A stretch of 64,000 bases of DNA from Shinella zoogloeoides (GCF_020883495.1 NZ_CP086610.1:911501-975500), one strand, 5' to 3'; positions 24,650 through 37,581 are shown, numbered from the stretch's first letter. Notes: a model not told the origin generated them from the sequence alone. Made by a program: numbers and translations.

Positions 24650-26631
24650 TCATCGAGCTTGGACACTACGCCCTCGTTCTGGCGCTCGCGACGGTCCTCA
24701 TCCAGTCCGTGCTGCCGCTGATCGGCACGATCCGGGGCGACCGCTCGCTGATGGCCGTGGCACCCGCCGCGGCCCTTGCCGGTTTCATGCTGGTGCTCTT
24801 CTCCTTCGTGGTGTTGACCTTCGCCTATGTCGTCTCCGATTTCTCGGTCGCCAATGTCTGGGAGAACTCGCATTCGCTGAAGCCGATGATCTACAAGATC
24901 TCGGGCGTGTGGGGGAACCATGAGGGCTCGATGCTGCTCTGGCTCCTCATCCTCGTCTTCTTCAGCGCACTGGTGGCGACCTTCGGCGCGAACCTGCCGG
25001 AGCGGCTGCGCGCCAATGTTCTGGCGGTTCAGGGGCTTATCTCGGTTGCCTTCGCGCTCTTCATCCTTCTGACCTCGAACCCGTTCCTGCGGCTCTCGCC
25101 GGCGCCGGCCGAGGGCAAGGACCTCAACCCGGTGCTGCAGGATATCGGCCTCGCCATCCATCCGCCGCTGCTCTATCTCGGCTATGTCGGCTTTTCCGTC
25201 TGCTTCTCGTTTGCCATCGCGGCGCTGATCGAGGGGCGGATCGATGCGGCCTGGGCGCGCTGGGTGCGGCCCTGGGCGCTCGCGGCCTGGAGCTTCCTGA
25301 CCGCCGGCATCGCCATGGGCTCCTACTGGGCCTATTACGAACTCGGCTGGGGCGGCTGGTGGTTCTGGGACCCGGTGGAAAACGCCTCCTTCATTCCCTG
25401 GCTTGCCGGTACGGCGCTCCTGCATTCGGCGCTCGTCATGGAAAAGCGTGAAGCGCTGAAGATCTGGACCGTGCTGCTGGCGATCCTGACCTTCTCCATG
25501 TCGCTGCTCGGCACCTTCCTCGTGCGCTCGGGCGTGCTGACCTCGGTGCATGCGTTTGCGACGGACCCGACGCGCGGCGTCTTCATCCTTGCCATCCTCG
25601 TCATCTTCATCGGCGGGGCGCTGTCGCTCTTCGCCTTCCGGGCGGCAACGCTGAAGGCCGGCGGGCTTTTCGCGCCGATCTCGCGGGAAGGCGCGCTCGT
25701 TCTCAACAACCTGATCCTGACGACGGCGGCGGCGACGGTGCTGACCGGCACGCTCTATCCGCTCGTGCTGGAGGCGCTGACCGGCGAGAAGATTTCCGTA
25801 GGGCCGCCCTTCTTCAACCTCACCTTCGGCCTCCTGATGCTGCCGCTGCTGCTGGCGGTGCCGTTCGGGCCGCTGCTCGCCTGGAAGCGCGGGGACATCC
25901 TGGCCGCCGGCCAGCGTCTTTTCGCGGCGGCCGGCATCGGTCTCCTGATCGCGGCGGTCATCGTCTATGCGAAGAGCGGCGGGCCGGTGCTCGCCTATTT
26001 CGGCCTTGCCATCGGCTTCTACCTGATCGCGGGGGCGCTGACCGACCTGTGGCTGCGCGCCGGCATCGGCAAGGTGGCGGCCAATGTCGCCTTCCGCCGT
26101 TTCATTGGCCTGCCGGGTTCCGCCTTCGGCACGGCGCTCGCCCATATCGGCATCGGCGTGACCGTCATCGGCATCATCGGCGTGACGGCCTTCCAGACGG
26201 AGCATGTGGTGGAGATGAAGCCCGGCATGCAGGTCGAGGCCGGCGGTTTCACGCTGACCTTCGACGGCATGCGGCGCGGGCAGGGACCGAACTACACGGA
26301 AGAGTCCGGCCACTTCACGGTGGCGCGTGGCGGCGTGGCCGTCACCGAGGTCTGGTCGTCCAAGCGCCTCTATATGGCGCGGCGCATGCCGACGACGGAA
26401 GCGGGCATCCGCACCTTCGGCCTCAGCCAGCTCTACGTTTCGCTCGGCGACGCCATGGCGGACGGCGGCATCGTCGTGCGCGTTTGGTGGAAGCCGATGA
26501 TCCTGTGCATCTGGATCGGCGCGCTGATCATGATGGCGGGCGGGGCGGTATCGCTCTGCGACCGGCGCCTGCGTGTCGGCGCGCCGCAGAAGGCCCGCAA
26601 GGTCAAGCCCGTGCTGGAGGCGGCCGAATGA
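24646..26631 (+). CDS. ccmF: Haem lyase subunit CcmF (CycK)
   Basis: The 661-residue integral membrane protein carries the WWD haem-handling motif [15 protein letters not shown] near residue 238 and many transmembrane segments. It ligates haem to apocytochrome c together with CcmH and CcmI. Further signatures are [15 protein letters not shown] near the N-terminus and [16 protein letters not shown]. It overlaps ccmE and ccmH by 4 bases each. Confidence 0.95.
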   Translation: MIIELGHYALVLALATVLIQSVLPLIGTIRGDRSLMAVAPAAALAGFMLVLFSFVVLTFAYVVSDFSVANVWENSHSLKPMIYKISGVWGNHEGSMLLWLLILVFFSALVATFGANLPERLRANVLAVQGLISVAFALFILLTSNPFLRLSPAPAEGKDLNPVLQDIGLAIHPPLLYLGYVGFSVCFSFAIAALIEGRIDAAWARWVRPWALAAWSFLTAGIAMGSYWAYYELGWGGWWFWDPVENASFIPWLAGTALLHSALVMEKREALKIWTVLLAILTFSMSLLGTFLVRSGVLTSVHAFATDPTRGVFILAILVIFIGGALSLFAFRAATLKAGGLFAPISREGALVLNNLILTTAAATVLTGTLYPLVLEALTGEKISVGPPFFNLTFGLLMLPLLLAVPFGPLLAWKRGDILAAGQRLFAAAGIGLLIAAVIVYAKSGGPVLAYFGLAIGFYLIAGALTDLWLRAGIGKVAANVAFRRFIGLPGSAFGTALAHIGIGVTVIGIIGVTAFQTEHVVEMKPGMQVEAGGFTLTFDGMRRGQGPNYTEESGHFTVARGGVAVTEVWSSKRLYMARRMPTTEAGIRTFGLSQLYVSLGDAMADGGIVVRVWWKPMILCIWIGALIMMAGGAVSLCDRRLRVGAPQKARKVKPVLEAAE

Positions 26632-27086
26632 TGCGCCGCCTGCTACTTGCCGCCGGCTTCCTGCTCACCGCCCTCCCGGCCTTCGCGGTCAATCCGGACG
26701 AAGTGCTGTCCGATCCGGCGCTGGAGGCGCGCGCGCGCACTCTTTCCTCCCAGCTTCGCTGCATGGTGTGCCAGAATCAGTCGATCGACGATTCGAACGC
26801 CGAGCTTGCCCGCGACCTGCGTCTGCTCGTGCGCGAGCGGTTGAAGAACGGCGACAGCGACGAGGCGGTCATTGATTACGTCGTTTCGCGCTACGGCGAA
26901 TTCGTGCTGCTCAACCCGCGCCTGCGCGGCGAGACGCTGCTTCTGTGGGGCGCGCCCGTCGTGCTGTTCCTTGCGGGCGCGACGGCCATGATCCTCTTCG
27001 TGCGCAAGCGCGGCGGCAAGCCGACGGGCACGCCGCTGTCGGAGGCGGAGAAGGCGGAGCTGGAGAGGCTGACGGGGAAAAGGAAT

Positions 27087-27089
<3 letters not shown>
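26628..27089 (+). CDS. ccmH: Cytochrome c maturation protein CcmH (CycL)
   Basis: The 153-residue protein has a signal sequence (cleavage probably after residue 20), the redox motif [11 protein letters not shown] (C45, C48) and a C-terminal membrane helix (about 104-123). It reduces apocytochrome cysteines for haem ligation. The start overlaps the ccmF stop (ATGATG, either ATG possible). The TAG stop is part of the first unit of a heptamer hairpin element. Confidence 0.94.
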
Positions 27090-27169
<80 letters not shown>

Positions 27170-27282
27170 CCCAACATTACCAAAAATTCATGCCGCAGAC
27201 AGTGTGCTGTAATGTGAGGCGGCATATCTCTTTGTCATCGGCTGCCGAGCGCAGTCACGAGAGCGAAGAGAAGGTAGAAAGA

Positions 27283-28833
27283 ATGTCCAAGATTTCCGCA
27301 TTGCGTCCGGGCGTCAAGACTGCGCTGAAGGCCTCCACCGTCGCCGGGCTTGCTGCCGTCATGCTCGCGACCGGCATTCCCGCCCGCATCAGCGAAAGCT
27401 TCGCGGAAGCCGTTTCCGTCAACGCTCCGCAGGTCACCAGCTTTGCCGACGTGGTGCAGGCCGTTTCCCCGGCCGTCGTCTCCGTTCGCGTTCAGTCCGA
27501 CGTCAAGCCGGTCAGCGACGATGGCGGCCTCTTCGGCGGCAATGGCTTCGACGACCTTCCCGACGATCACCCGCTGAAGCGCTTCTTCCGCGATTTCGGC
27601 GGCCAGGACGAAGCCCATGGCGACCGTGACCAGGAGCGTCGCTTCAGCGACCGCCGCGGCCGCAAGCCGCATCTGCGCCCGACCGCGCAGGGTTCCGGCT
27701 TCTTCATCTCCGAGGACGGCTACATCGTCACCAACAACCACGTCGTCAACGACGGCTCGGCCTTCACGGTCGTCATGAACGACGGCACCGAACTCAACGC
27801 CACGCTCGTCGGCAAGGACAGCCGCACGGACCTCGCGGTCCTGAAGGTTGCCGAGAAGGACCAGCGCAAGTTCACCTATGTCAGCTTCGCCGATGACAGC
27901 CAGATCCGCGTCGGCGACTGGGTCGTCGCTGTCGGCAACCCGTTCGGCCTCGGCGGCACGGTGACGGCCGGCATCATCTCGGCCCGCGGCCGTGACATCG
28001 GCTCCGGCCCCTATGACGACTACCTGCAGGTGGACGCCGCCGTGAACCGCGGCAACTCGGGTGGCCCGACCTTCAACCTCAACGGTCAGGTCGTCGGCAT
28101 CAACACCGCGATCTTCTCGCCGTCGGGCGGCAATGTCGGCATCGCCTTCGCGATCCCCGCTTCCGTCGCCAAGGGCGTCGTCGCCGACCTGATGAAGGAC
28201 GGCAAGGTCGATCGTGGCTGGCTCGGCGTGCAGATCCAGCCGGTGACCCGTGACATCGCCGACTCGCTCGGCCTTGCGGACGCCGCCGGTGCCCTCGTCG
28301 TGGAACCGCAGACCGACTCGCCCGGCGCCAAGGCCGGCATCAAGAAGGGCGACGTCATCACGGCGCTCGAAGGCGAGCCGATCAAGGATCCGCGCGATCT
28401 CGCCCGCCGCGTCGCCGATATAGCACCCGGCAAGAAGGTCGATGTTGCGATCTGGCGCGACGGCAAGTCGCAGAACGTCTCGGTCGAGATCGGCACGCTT
28501 GCCGGTGAGAAGATCGACGCTTCGGCCAAGGGCGACAAGGCGACCTCCGATGAGGAGACCAGCGAGCAGGCGCTTGCCGATCTCGGCATCTCGGTCACGC
28601 CCGGCGATGACGGCCTGACGGTTTCCGCCGTCGACCCGGACTCCGACGCCAGCGACCGGGGCCTGAAGGAAGGCGACCGCATCACCTCCGTCAACAACCA
28701 GGCTGTGAAGTCTGCCGACGAGGTGCTGAAGGTCATCGAGGGCGCCCGCAAGGACGGCCGCTCCAAGGCGCTGTTCCAGGTCGAGACCAAGGACGGCAGC
28801 CGCTTCCTGGCCTTGCCGATCGATCAGGGCTGA
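27283..28833 (+). CDS. degP: Periplasmic serine protease of the Do/DegP family
   Basis: The 516-residue protease/chaperone degrades misfolded envelope proteins. It has an N-terminal signal region (about 13-42, ending ESFAEA), the catalytic triad H153 (VTNNHVVND), D183 (SRTDLAVLK) and S259 (NRGNSGGP), and two PDZ domains (about 290-385 and 425-510). A charged insert (DEAHGDRDQERRFSDRRG) sits in the LA loop. The ATG at 27283 follows AAGGTAGAAAGA. In S. meliloti degP1 lies next to cycHJKL, as here. An ATG at 27190 in frame lacks a signal-like start. Confidence 0.94.
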   Translation: MSKISALRPGVKTALKASTVAGLAAVMLATGIPARISESFAEAVSVNAPQVTSFADVVQAVSPAVVSVRVQSDVKPVSDDGGLFGGNGFDDLPDDHPLKRFFRDFGGQDEAHGDRDQERRFSDRRGRKPHLRPTAQGSGFFISEDGYIVTNNHVVNDGSAFTVVMNDGTELNATLVGKDSRTDLAVLKVAEKDQRKFTYVSFADDSQIRVGDWVVAVGNPFGLGGTVTAGIISARGRDIGSGPYDDYLQVDAAVNRGNSGGPTFNLNGQVVGINTAIFSPSGGNVGIAFAIPASVAKGVVADLMKDGKVDRGWLGVQIQPVTRDIADSLGLADAAGALVVEPQTDSPGAKAGIKKGDVITALEGEPIKDPRDLARRVADIAPGKKVDVAIWRDGKSQNVSVEIGTLAGEKIDASAKGDKATSDEETSEQALADLGISVTPGDDGLTVSAVDPDSDASDRGLKEGDRITSVNNQAVKSADEVLKVIEGARKDGRSKALFQVETKDGSRFLALPIDQG

Positions 28834-28858
28834 CCGGCTCCGTAATTCCCTGCCCACG

Positions 28859-28894
28859 GCGCCGCGAGATCGAAAGGTTTCGCGGCGCTTCCTT
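28859..28894 (+). terminator. Hairpin after degP, probable terminator
   Basis: GCGCCGCGA (28859-28867) pairs with TCGCGGCGC (28880-28888), followed by TTCCTT. The T tract is weak, so termination may be partial. Confidence 0.5.
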
Positions 28895-28943
28895 GTCGGG
28901 GCTTCTGGTAAAGTCCCGCGCAACATGCTGTAAGGTCGGTACG

Positions 28944-29627
28944 ATGAAGATATTGATTGTGGAAGACGATCTGGAGGCGGCAGCCTATCTCTCGAAGGCC
29001 TTTCGCGAGGCGGGCATCGTGCTCGACCATGCGAGCGACGGTGAAAGCGGCCTCTTCCTCGCCACCGAAAACAGCTATGACGTGCTGGTCATCGACCGCA
29101 TGCTGCCGCGCCGCGACGGCCTGTCGCTGATCTCGGAACTGCGCCGCCGCAACATCCACACACCCGCACTGATTCTCTCCGCGCTCGGCCAGGTGGACGA
29201 CCGCGTGACGGGCCTTCGCGCCGGCGGCGACGACTACCTGCCCAAGCCCTATGCCTTCAGCGAGCTTCTGGCGCGCATCGAGGTTCTCGGCCGCCGCAAG
29301 GGCACGCCCGAGCAGGACATGGTCTACCGTGTCGGCGACCTCGAGTTGGACCGGCTTTCCCACACCGTCAGGCGCGCGGGCCGGGAAATCCTGCTGCAAC
29401 CGCGCGAATTCCGCCTGCTTGAATATCTCATGAAGAATGCCGGACAGGTGGTGACGCGCACCATGCTGCTCGAAAATGTCTGGGATTATCATTTCGACCC
29501 GCAGACCAACGTCATCGACGTCCATGTCTCGCGGCTGCGCTCGAAGATCGAGAAGGATTTCGACCAGCCGCTGCTGCGCACCGTGCGCGGCGCCGGATAC
29601 ATGATGAAGGACGAGGCGGCGGGCTGA
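28944..29627 (+). CDS. OmpR-family response regulator
   Basis: The 227-residue regulator has the acidic pocket VEDD, phosphoacceptor D51 in VLVIDRMLPRRDG, LPKPYAFSELLARIE in the receiver, and a winged helix with LQPREFRLLEYLMKNAGQV and QTNVIDVHVSRLRSK. It is followed 3 bases later by its sensor kinase gene. I recall the same pair between degP1 and glnE in S. meliloti, without a named function. The location next to degP suggests an envelope stress role, which is inference. Confidence 0.9.
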   Translation: MKILIVEDDLEAAAYLSKAFREAGIVLDHASDGESGLFLATENSYDVLVIDRMLPRRDGLSLISELRRRNIHTPALILSALGQVDDRVTGLRAGGDDYLPKPYAFSELLARIEVLGRRKGTPEQDMVYRVGDLELDRLSHTVRRAGREILLQPREFRLLEYLMKNAGQVVTRTMLLENVWDYHFDPQTNVIDVHVSRLRSKIEKDFDQPLLRTVRGAGYMMKDEAAG

Positions 29628-29630
29628 TCC

Positions 29631-31055
29631 ATGGACAGGCTGCTCGGTCGGCTGACCGCCCTTTATCGCACCACGGCGGTGCGTCTCTCGGCGGTCTATC
29701 TCCTCCTCTTCGCCGCCTGCGCGGCCTTCCTCGTCTTCTATGTCTCCTCCATGTCGGAAGGGCTGCTGCGGGAGCAGATGCGCGAGGCGGTGGCGCAGGA
29801 GGCCGAGCAGATCGAGCGCATCTTCGACAATAGCGGCATGAACGGGCTGGTGCGCACGCTGGAGCGGCGCGCCCGCCAACCGGGCGCCAATCTCTATATC
29901 ATCGCAAGCCCGAGCGGCGAGGTGCTGGCGGGCAATGTCGCCTCGATCCAGCCCGGCGTGCTCGATACCGAGGGCTGGACGGAGACGCCGTTCCACTATC
30001 AGCGCTATCAGGAAGAAACGCATGGCAATCGCCGCCCGATGGCCTATGCGCAGGTGAACGTGCTGTCCAACGGGCTGCGCCTGCTGGTCGGCCGCGATCT
30101 CGGCGAGCCGGAGAATTTCCGCTATCTCGTGCGTCAGGCCTTGATGGTGGCGCTCGGCGTCATGGGCGTCGGAGCGCTCGCCATCTGGTATCTCATCGGG
30201 CGCAATGCGCTGAGGCGCATGGACCGCATGTCGGACGCCAGCCAGCGCATCATGGCCGGCGACCTCTCGCAGCGCCTGCCGACCAGCGGTTCGGGCGACG
30301 AGTTCGACCGCCTGTCCGAATCGCTCAACACCATGCTGGGCCGCATCGAGAAGCTGAACGAGGGCCTCAAGCAGGTCTCCGACAATATCGCGCACGACCT
30401 CAAGACGCCGCTGACGCGCCTGCGCAACAAGGCCGAGGCAGCGCTGGCGGGCGGCGAGAAGGCCGACCACCGCACGGCGCTGGAAGAGATGATCGGCGAA
30501 TCCGATCAGCTTATCCGCACCTTCAACGCGCTTTTGATGATCTCGCGGGTCGAGGCGGGGCAGGCCCCGGCCGAGATAAGCGCCATCGACATCAGCGGCA
30601 TCGCCCATGACAGCACCGAGCTCTACGAGCCGGTCGCCGAGGATGCGGGCCTGACGCTGACCGCCGACATTGCCGACGGTATCGAGATCAAGGGCAACCG
30701 TGAGCTTGTCGGCCAGGCGCTCGGCAACCTCATCGACAATGCCGTCAAATATGCCGAGGGCAGCGGCGGCGAGGCGGATATCCGGGTGTCGCTGGCCCGG
30801 CGCGACGGGGATGTGGTGCTCAGCGTCGCCGACAGTGGCCCCGGCGTGCCGGACGACAAGCGCGACGACGTGGTCAAGCGCTTCGTGCGGCTCGATGACA
30901 GCCGGTCGAAGCCGGGCACGGGCCTCGGCCTGTCGCTCGTCGGCGCGGTCATGGAGATGCACCAGGGCCGGCTGGAACTGGACGCCACGCATCCCGAGCG
31001 GGAAAACAATCGGGGGCTGACGGTGAGAATGGTTTTCCCCAACCTTGCGGACTGA
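29631..31055 (+). CDS. Sensor histidine kinase
   Basis: The 474-residue kinase has membrane helices at about residues 18-38 and 168-190 flanking a periplasmic domain, a HAMP domain (RRMDRMSDASQRIMAGDLSQ), the phosphoacceptor H255 in NIAHDLKTPLTRL and an ATPase domain with NLIDNAVKYA, VADSGPGVP and GTGLGLSLV. It is the likely partner of the regulator encoded 3 bases upstream. The signal sensed is unknown. Confidence 0.9.
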   Translation: MDRLLGRLTALYRTTAVRLSAVYLLLFAACAAFLVFYVSSMSEGLLREQMREAVAQEAEQIERIFDNSGMNGLVRTLERRARQPGANLYIIASPSGEVLAGNVASIQPGVLDTEGWTETPFHYQRYQEETHGNRRPMAYAQVNVLSNGLRLLVGRDLGEPENFRYLVRQALMVALGVMGVGALAIWYLIGRNALRRMDRMSDASQRIMAGDLSQRLPTSGSGDEFDRLSESLNTMLGRIEKLNEGLKQVSDNIAHDLKTPLTRLRNKAEAALAGGEKADHRTALEEMIGESDQLIRTFNALLMISRVEAGQAPAEISAIDISGIAHDSTELYEPVAEDAGLTLTADIADGIEIKGNRELVGQALGNLIDNAVKYAEGSGGEADIRVSLARRDGDVVLSVADSGPGVPDDKRDDVVKRFVRLDDSRSKPGTGLGLSLVGAVMEMHQGRLELDATHPERENNRGLTVRMVFPNLAD

Positions 31056-31085
31056 TACACCTCGTCGAAACGGCGAGGAGACAAC

Positions 31086-34037
31086 ATGAACGTGACGGCA
31101 GCGACGCGGTTTTCCGATCTTTCGGCATCCCCGATCCGGCCCTTGAGCCAGACGGAAGTCAAATCGGTCCTGTCAGACCTCAAGGATTGGGGCAAGGAAC
31201 ACGCCGCCATCGCGACGCTGCTTGGCGAGGACGGGCCGCTCAAGGATTTCGTCGTCGCGGCCCTGACGCTCTCGCCCTATCTGCGGGACACTGCCCGCGT
31301 CGATCCCCGCCTGCTTGCCCGCGCGCTGGACGAGCCGATCCTGCCGACCATCGAGGCCGCCATCGCGCGTGCGCGAAAAGCCTGGGAGCCGGACGACGGC
31401 GATGTGAGCGAGGCCGTGCTGATGACCCGGCTGCGCGTCGCCAAGCGCGAGGTCGCCTTCTTCACCGCGCTCGCCGACCTTGGCCGCATCTTCGATGCGC
31501 GCAGGACGACGGCGCTGCTGACCGAGCTTGCCGAGGCGACGACCTCCGCCGCCATCGACCATCTGTTGCTCTCCGCCCATGAAAGCGGCAAGCTGAAGCT
31601 GCCCGATCCGACCCGGCCGAGCGAAAAATCCGGCCTCATCGTGCTCGGCATGGGCAAGCTCGGCGCGGCGGAACTCAACTATTCCTCCGATATCGACCTC
31701 GTCGTCTTCTTCGATCCGATGGCGGGTGCCGCGGTCGATCCTTCCGAGGCGGTCGAGACCTTCTCCCGCCTCGTGCGCCGGCTGATCCGCATCATGCAGG
31801 AGCGCACGGCGGACGGCTATGTGTTCCGCACGGACCTGCGCCTCAGGCCCGACCCCGGCGCGACGCCGCTCGCCATCTCCTTCGATTCCGCCATGCTCTA
31901 TTACGAGAGCCGGGGCCAGAACTGGGAGCGCGCCGCCTTCATCAAGGCTAAGCCCATCGCCGGCGACCTCAAGGCCGGCGAAGCCTTCCTCAAGGGCCTC
32001 GTTCCCTTCGTTTTCCGCAAGTATCTCGACTATGCGGCGATTGCCGACATCCATTCGATCAAGCGGCAGATCCATGCGCACAAGGGCCATGGCGAGATCG
32101 CGGTGAAGGGGCACAACGTCAAGCTCGGCCGCGGCGGCATCCGCGAGATCGAGTTCTTCGTGCAGACCCAGCAGCTTATCGCCGGCGGGCGCGTGCCGGC
32201 CCTGCGCCTGCGCGCCACGGAGCCGATGCTGAAGGAGCTTGCCAAGGCGAACTGGATCGACGAGGCGACGGCGGAGGAATTGACGGACGCCTACTGGTTC
32301 CTGCGCGATGTCGAGCATCGCGTGCAGATGGTGCGCGACGAGCAGACGCATCTGCTGCCCGAGACCGAGGCCGAACTGAAGCGCATCGCCTTCATGCTGG
32401 GCTTTGCCGATACCGCCAGCTTCTCCGCCCGGCTGGTCGAGGTGCTGAAGACGGTCGAGCGGCGCTATGCGGCGCTGTTCGAGCAGGAGGCGAAACTGTC
32501 CTCGGAGACCGGCAATCTCGTCTTCACCGGCCAGAAGGACGATCCCGACACGCTTGAGACGCTGAAACGCCTCGGCTTCGAGCGCCCCGCCGATATTTCC
32601 CGCACCATCCGCACCTGGCATTACGGCCGCTATCGCGCCACGCAATCGGTGGAGGCGCGCGAGCGGCTGACGGAACTGACGCCGGAACTGCTGCGCGTCT
32701 TCGGCGAAAGCAAGCGGGCGGACGAGGCGCTCTTGCGTTTCGACAGCTTCATTTCCGGCCTGCCGGCGGGCATCCAGCTCTTCTCGCTGCTCGGCAACAA
32801 TCCGGCGCTGCTGTCCCTCATCGTCAACATCATGTCGTCCGCCCCGCGGCTGGCCGAGGTGATCGCGGCAAAACCCCATGTCTTCGACGGCATGCTGGAT
32901 CCGGGCCTTCTTGCGGAACTGCCGACCCGCGCCTATCTTGCCGAACGCATCGAGGGCTTCGTTTCCGGCGCGCGGCACTATGAGGAAATTCTCGACCGGC
33001 TGCGCATCATCGCCGCCGAGCAGCGCTTCCTCATCGGCATCCGGCTCCTCACCGGCGCGATCACCGGCAAACAGGCCGCGCGCGCCTTCACCCATGTCGC
33101 CGACCTCATCGTCGCGGCGGCGCTGAAGGCGGTGCTCGACGAGATCGAGGCGGCGCACGGGAAATTCCCGGGCGGGCGGGTGGCGCTGGTCGGCATGGGC
33201 AAGCTCGGCAGCTTCGAACTGACCGCCGGCTCAGACATCGACCTCATCCTGCTCTACGACCACGACGGCGACGCCTTCGAGTCGGACGGGGCAAAGCCGC
33301 TCGACAACATCAAGTATTTCACGCGCATCACCCAGCGGCTGATCGCGGCGCTCTCGGCGCCGATGGCCGAAGGCGTGCTCTACGAGGTGGACATGCGCCT
33401 TCGTCCCTCCGGCAACAAGGGGCCGGTGGCGACGCGCATCACCTCCTTCGCCAAGTACCAGGCCGAGGAGGCCTGGACCTGGGAGCACATGGCGCTGACC
33501 CGCGCCCGCGCGCTTTGCGGCGATGGCAGCCTGATGAAGGAGGCGGAGGACATTTTCCGCACCGTGCTCGGCCGCAAGCGGGATACGGCGAAGATCGCGA
33601 AGGACGTTGCCGAAATGCGCGACCTCATCGATCAGGAAAAGCCGCCGAAGGATCTCTGGGACCTGAAGCTGATTGCTGGGGGGCTGATCGATATCGAATT
33701 CATCGCCCAGTTCCTCGCGCTGGTCGCGCCGGCCCGTGATGCTGCGCAGCCGGAGAGGGTGATGACCACCGGCGACGCGCTGGCCATTCTCGGCGGGGCG
33801 ATGATGGACGCGAACGATCTCGATACGGTGCAGAAGGCGCTGGCGCTCTATACGGAGATATCGCAGATCGTGCGTCTGTGCGTCGATGGCGGTTTCGATC
33901 CGAAGGAAGCGCCGGCCGGCCTCATCGATCGCGTCTGCCGGGCAGGGGATTGCCCGGACCTGCGCACGCTGGAGGCGGAAATCCGGCGGATTTCCAAGGC
34001 GGTGCGGAAGATATTCCAGGCCGTGCTCAAGACCTGA
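31086..34037 (+). CDS. glnE: Bifunctional glutamine synthetase adenylyltransferase/deadenylase
   Basis: The 983-residue enzyme adjusts glutamine synthetase activity by attaching and removing AMP under PII control. Two nucleotidyltransferase domains are visible: GMGKLGAAELNYSSDIDLVV near residue 190 (the de-adenylylating half) and GMGKLGSFELTAGSDIDLIL near residue 704 (the adenylylating half). Between them lies the regulatory linker, with GGRGGIREIEFFVQ-type sequence (LGRGGIREIEFFVQT). Length is normal. The ATG at 31086 follows GGAGACAAC. The last 11 bases overlap the convergent gene on the minus strand. Confidence 0.96.
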   Translation: MNVTAATRFSDLSASPIRPLSQTEVKSVLSDLKDWGKEHAAIATLLGEDGPLKDFVVAALTLSPYLRDTARVDPRLLARALDEPILPTIEAAIARARKAWEPDDGDVSEAVLMTRLRVAKREVAFFTALADLGRIFDARRTTALLTELAEATTSAAIDHLLLSAHESGKLKLPDPTRPSEKSGLIVLGMGKLGAAELNYSSDIDLVVFFDPMAGAAVDPSEAVETFSRLVRRLIRIMQERTADGYVFRTDLRLRPDPGATPLAISFDSAMLYYESRGQNWERAAFIKAKPIAGDLKAGEAFLKGLVPFVFRKYLDYAAIADIHSIKRQIHAHKGHGEIAVKGHNVKLGRGGIREIEFFVQTQQLIAGGRVPALRLRATEPMLKELAKANWIDEATAEELTDAYWFLRDVEHRVQMVRDEQTHLLPETEAELKRIAFMLGFADTASFSARLVEVLKTVERRYAALFEQEAKLSSETGNLVFTGQKDDPDTLETLKRLGFERPADISRTIRTWHYGRYRATQSVEARERLTELTPELLRVFGESKRADEALLRFDSFISGLPAGIQLFSLLGNNPALLSLIVNIMSSAPRLAEVIAAKPHVFDGMLDPGLLAELPTRAYLAERIEGFVSGARHYEEILDRLRIIAAEQRFLIGIRLLTGAITGKQAARAFTHVADLIVAAALKAVLDEIEAAHGKFPGGRVALVGMGKLGSFELTAGSDIDLILLYDHDGDAFESDGAKPLDNIKYFTRITQRLIAALSAPMAEGVLYEVDMRLRPSGNKGPVATRITSFAKYQAEEAWTWEHMALTRARALCGDGSLMKEAEDIFRTVLGRKRDTAKIAKDVAEMRDLIDQEKPPKDLWDLKLIAGGLIDIEFIAQFLALVAPARDAAQPERVMTTGDALAILGGAMMDANDLDTVQKALALYTEISQIVRLCVDGGFDPKEAPAGLIDRVCRAGDCPDLRTLEAEIRRISKAVRKIFQAVLKT

Positions 34038-34521
34038 GACGGCCCCTCATCCGCAGGCCGTCGCGCATGTTGAGCGCAAGAAGCGTAAGGTTCGCCGCCC
34101 CGGCGGCAAGCTCCAGCGCCTGCACCGCATAGAAGACGCCGTCGAATTGCCCGGTCTTCGCTCTCGCGGCGAGGAACAGCGCGGCCGGGATGAGGATGAG
34201 GATGCCATTGGCGGCGATCAGCGGCATGCGGCGGGCTTTTGCGCCTGCAAGGCCGGCCCGCCGTCCTCGCGACAGGGTAAATCCCGATCCGCCCGCCGCC
34301 ATCAGCGCGGGAATGAGAAGGAGAAACCCCCAGGGGATGGCGGTCTTGACCGCCGCGACGATCGCTTGCGGTGCGAACAGCTCCGAAAGGGCGGTCGCCA
34401 GCCAGAAAACCGCGATGGTGAGCATCGCGACGAAACCGGCCGCCGGATGCACGATCCGCAGCGGCCGCGGCGGAGGGTTTGAGGAAGGACGATGCCCGAC
34501 CGTGGATCTTGCTTCCGACAT
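34027..34521 (-). CDS. Membrane protein of unknown function beside a MarR regulator
   Basis: The 164-residue protein has four hydrophobic segments: about residues 30-47, 60-78, 100-118 and 127-147. I recognise no family, though the layout is like small four-helix membrane proteins of the DUF/YhaH type. The ATG at 34521 is used because the residues from an upstream ATG at 34566 look unnatural and cover the regulatory region. It is divergent from the MarR gene, with the 18-bp palindrome between them, so it is a likely target of that regulator. Its 3' end overlaps glnE by 11 bases on the opposite strand. Confidence 0.65.
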   Translation of the reverse strand: MSEARSTVGHRPSSNPPPRPLRIVHPAAGFVAMLTIAVFWLATALSELFAPQAIVAAVKTAIPWGFLLLIPALMAAGGSGFTLSRGRRAGLAGAKARRMPLIAANGILILIPAALFLAARAKTGQFDGVFYAVQALELAAGAANLTLLALNMRDGLRMRGRLRS

Positions 34522-34581
34522 ATGGTGTTTCCTCCAATTTGTATGCATGATGTCATGTTGGAGCAATTAGCATATAATAAT

Positions 34582-34599
34582 TTGACACCATGGTGTCAA
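34582..34599. promoter_or_regulatory. Perfect 18-bp palindromic operator (MarR-type)
   Basis: TTGACACCATGGTGTCAA reads the same on both strands. It lies 20 bases before the start of the MarR-family gene and 61 bases before the divergent membrane protein gene. It has the length typical of MarR dimer sites and would overlap the promoters of both genes. Confidence 0.75.
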
Positions 34600-34618
34600 T
34601 ATGGAGTGAGTTTGACAA

Positions 34619-35086
34619 ATGCGCGCAGCGAAGACGACCCCCTCGGGCGAAACCCTGACGGAGCTGATCCTTGTGATGTTCCGGGTGAACAACCTGACAT
34701 TGGCCTGGGGTGACAGGCTCTCCGCCCCCTTCGGGCTGACCAGCGCGCGCTGGCAGGTTCTCGGAGCGATCGTCTTTGCGGAGCGCCCGCAGCCTGTGGC
34801 CTGGCTTGCCCGCGATCTCGGCGCCAATCGCCAGAACGTCCAGCGCATCGTGAACGATCTGAACGCCGAGGGATTGGTCGCCTTCGAGCCCAATCCGCAT
34901 CACCGCCGGGCCAATCTCGTGGTGCTGACGGGGAAGGGCCGGCAGGCTTATGACGCCGTCATCGACGCCTACGAGCCGCGGGTGAATGCGCTAGCCGAAG
35001 GGCTGACCCTCGAGGAGATCCGCGCCGCCCACCGCGTAATGACGACGCTGAAAAAGCGCCTTGAGGACGAGGATGGCGGGGCCTGA
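34619..35086 (+). CDS. MarR-family transcriptional regulator
   Basis: The 155-residue protein has the MarR winged-helix core: FGLTSARWQVLGAIVFAER, PVAWLARDLGANRQNVQRIV (recognition helix), LNAEGLVAFEPNPHHRRANL (wing) and a C-terminal dimerisation helix. It probably represses itself and the divergent membrane protein gene through the 18-bp palindrome just upstream. The ligand is unknown. It converges with the PAS kinase gene, with 6 bases between stops. Confidence 0.88.
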   Translation: MRAAKTTPSGETLTELILVMFRVNNLTLAWGDRLSAPFGLTSARWQVLGAIVFAERPQPVAWLARDLGANRQNVQRIVNDLNAEGLVAFEPNPHHRRANLVVLTGKGRQAYDAVIDAYEPRVNALAEGLTLEEIRAAHRVMTTLKKRLEDEDGGA

Positions 35087-35092
35087 CGGGAC

Positions 35093-37441
<2,349 letters not shown>

Positions 37442-37581
37442 AGTCATAAACCTTGTAACCCTCTCGTGATTCGGCGCGCCGCTCGCCCGAATCTGCCCTA
37501 ATGAATCAATTGTGATTCGGCTTGTCCAGAGGAAAAGGTAAAACTTTGTTAACAATGTTTCGCGGGTGAAAAATTGCAGGC

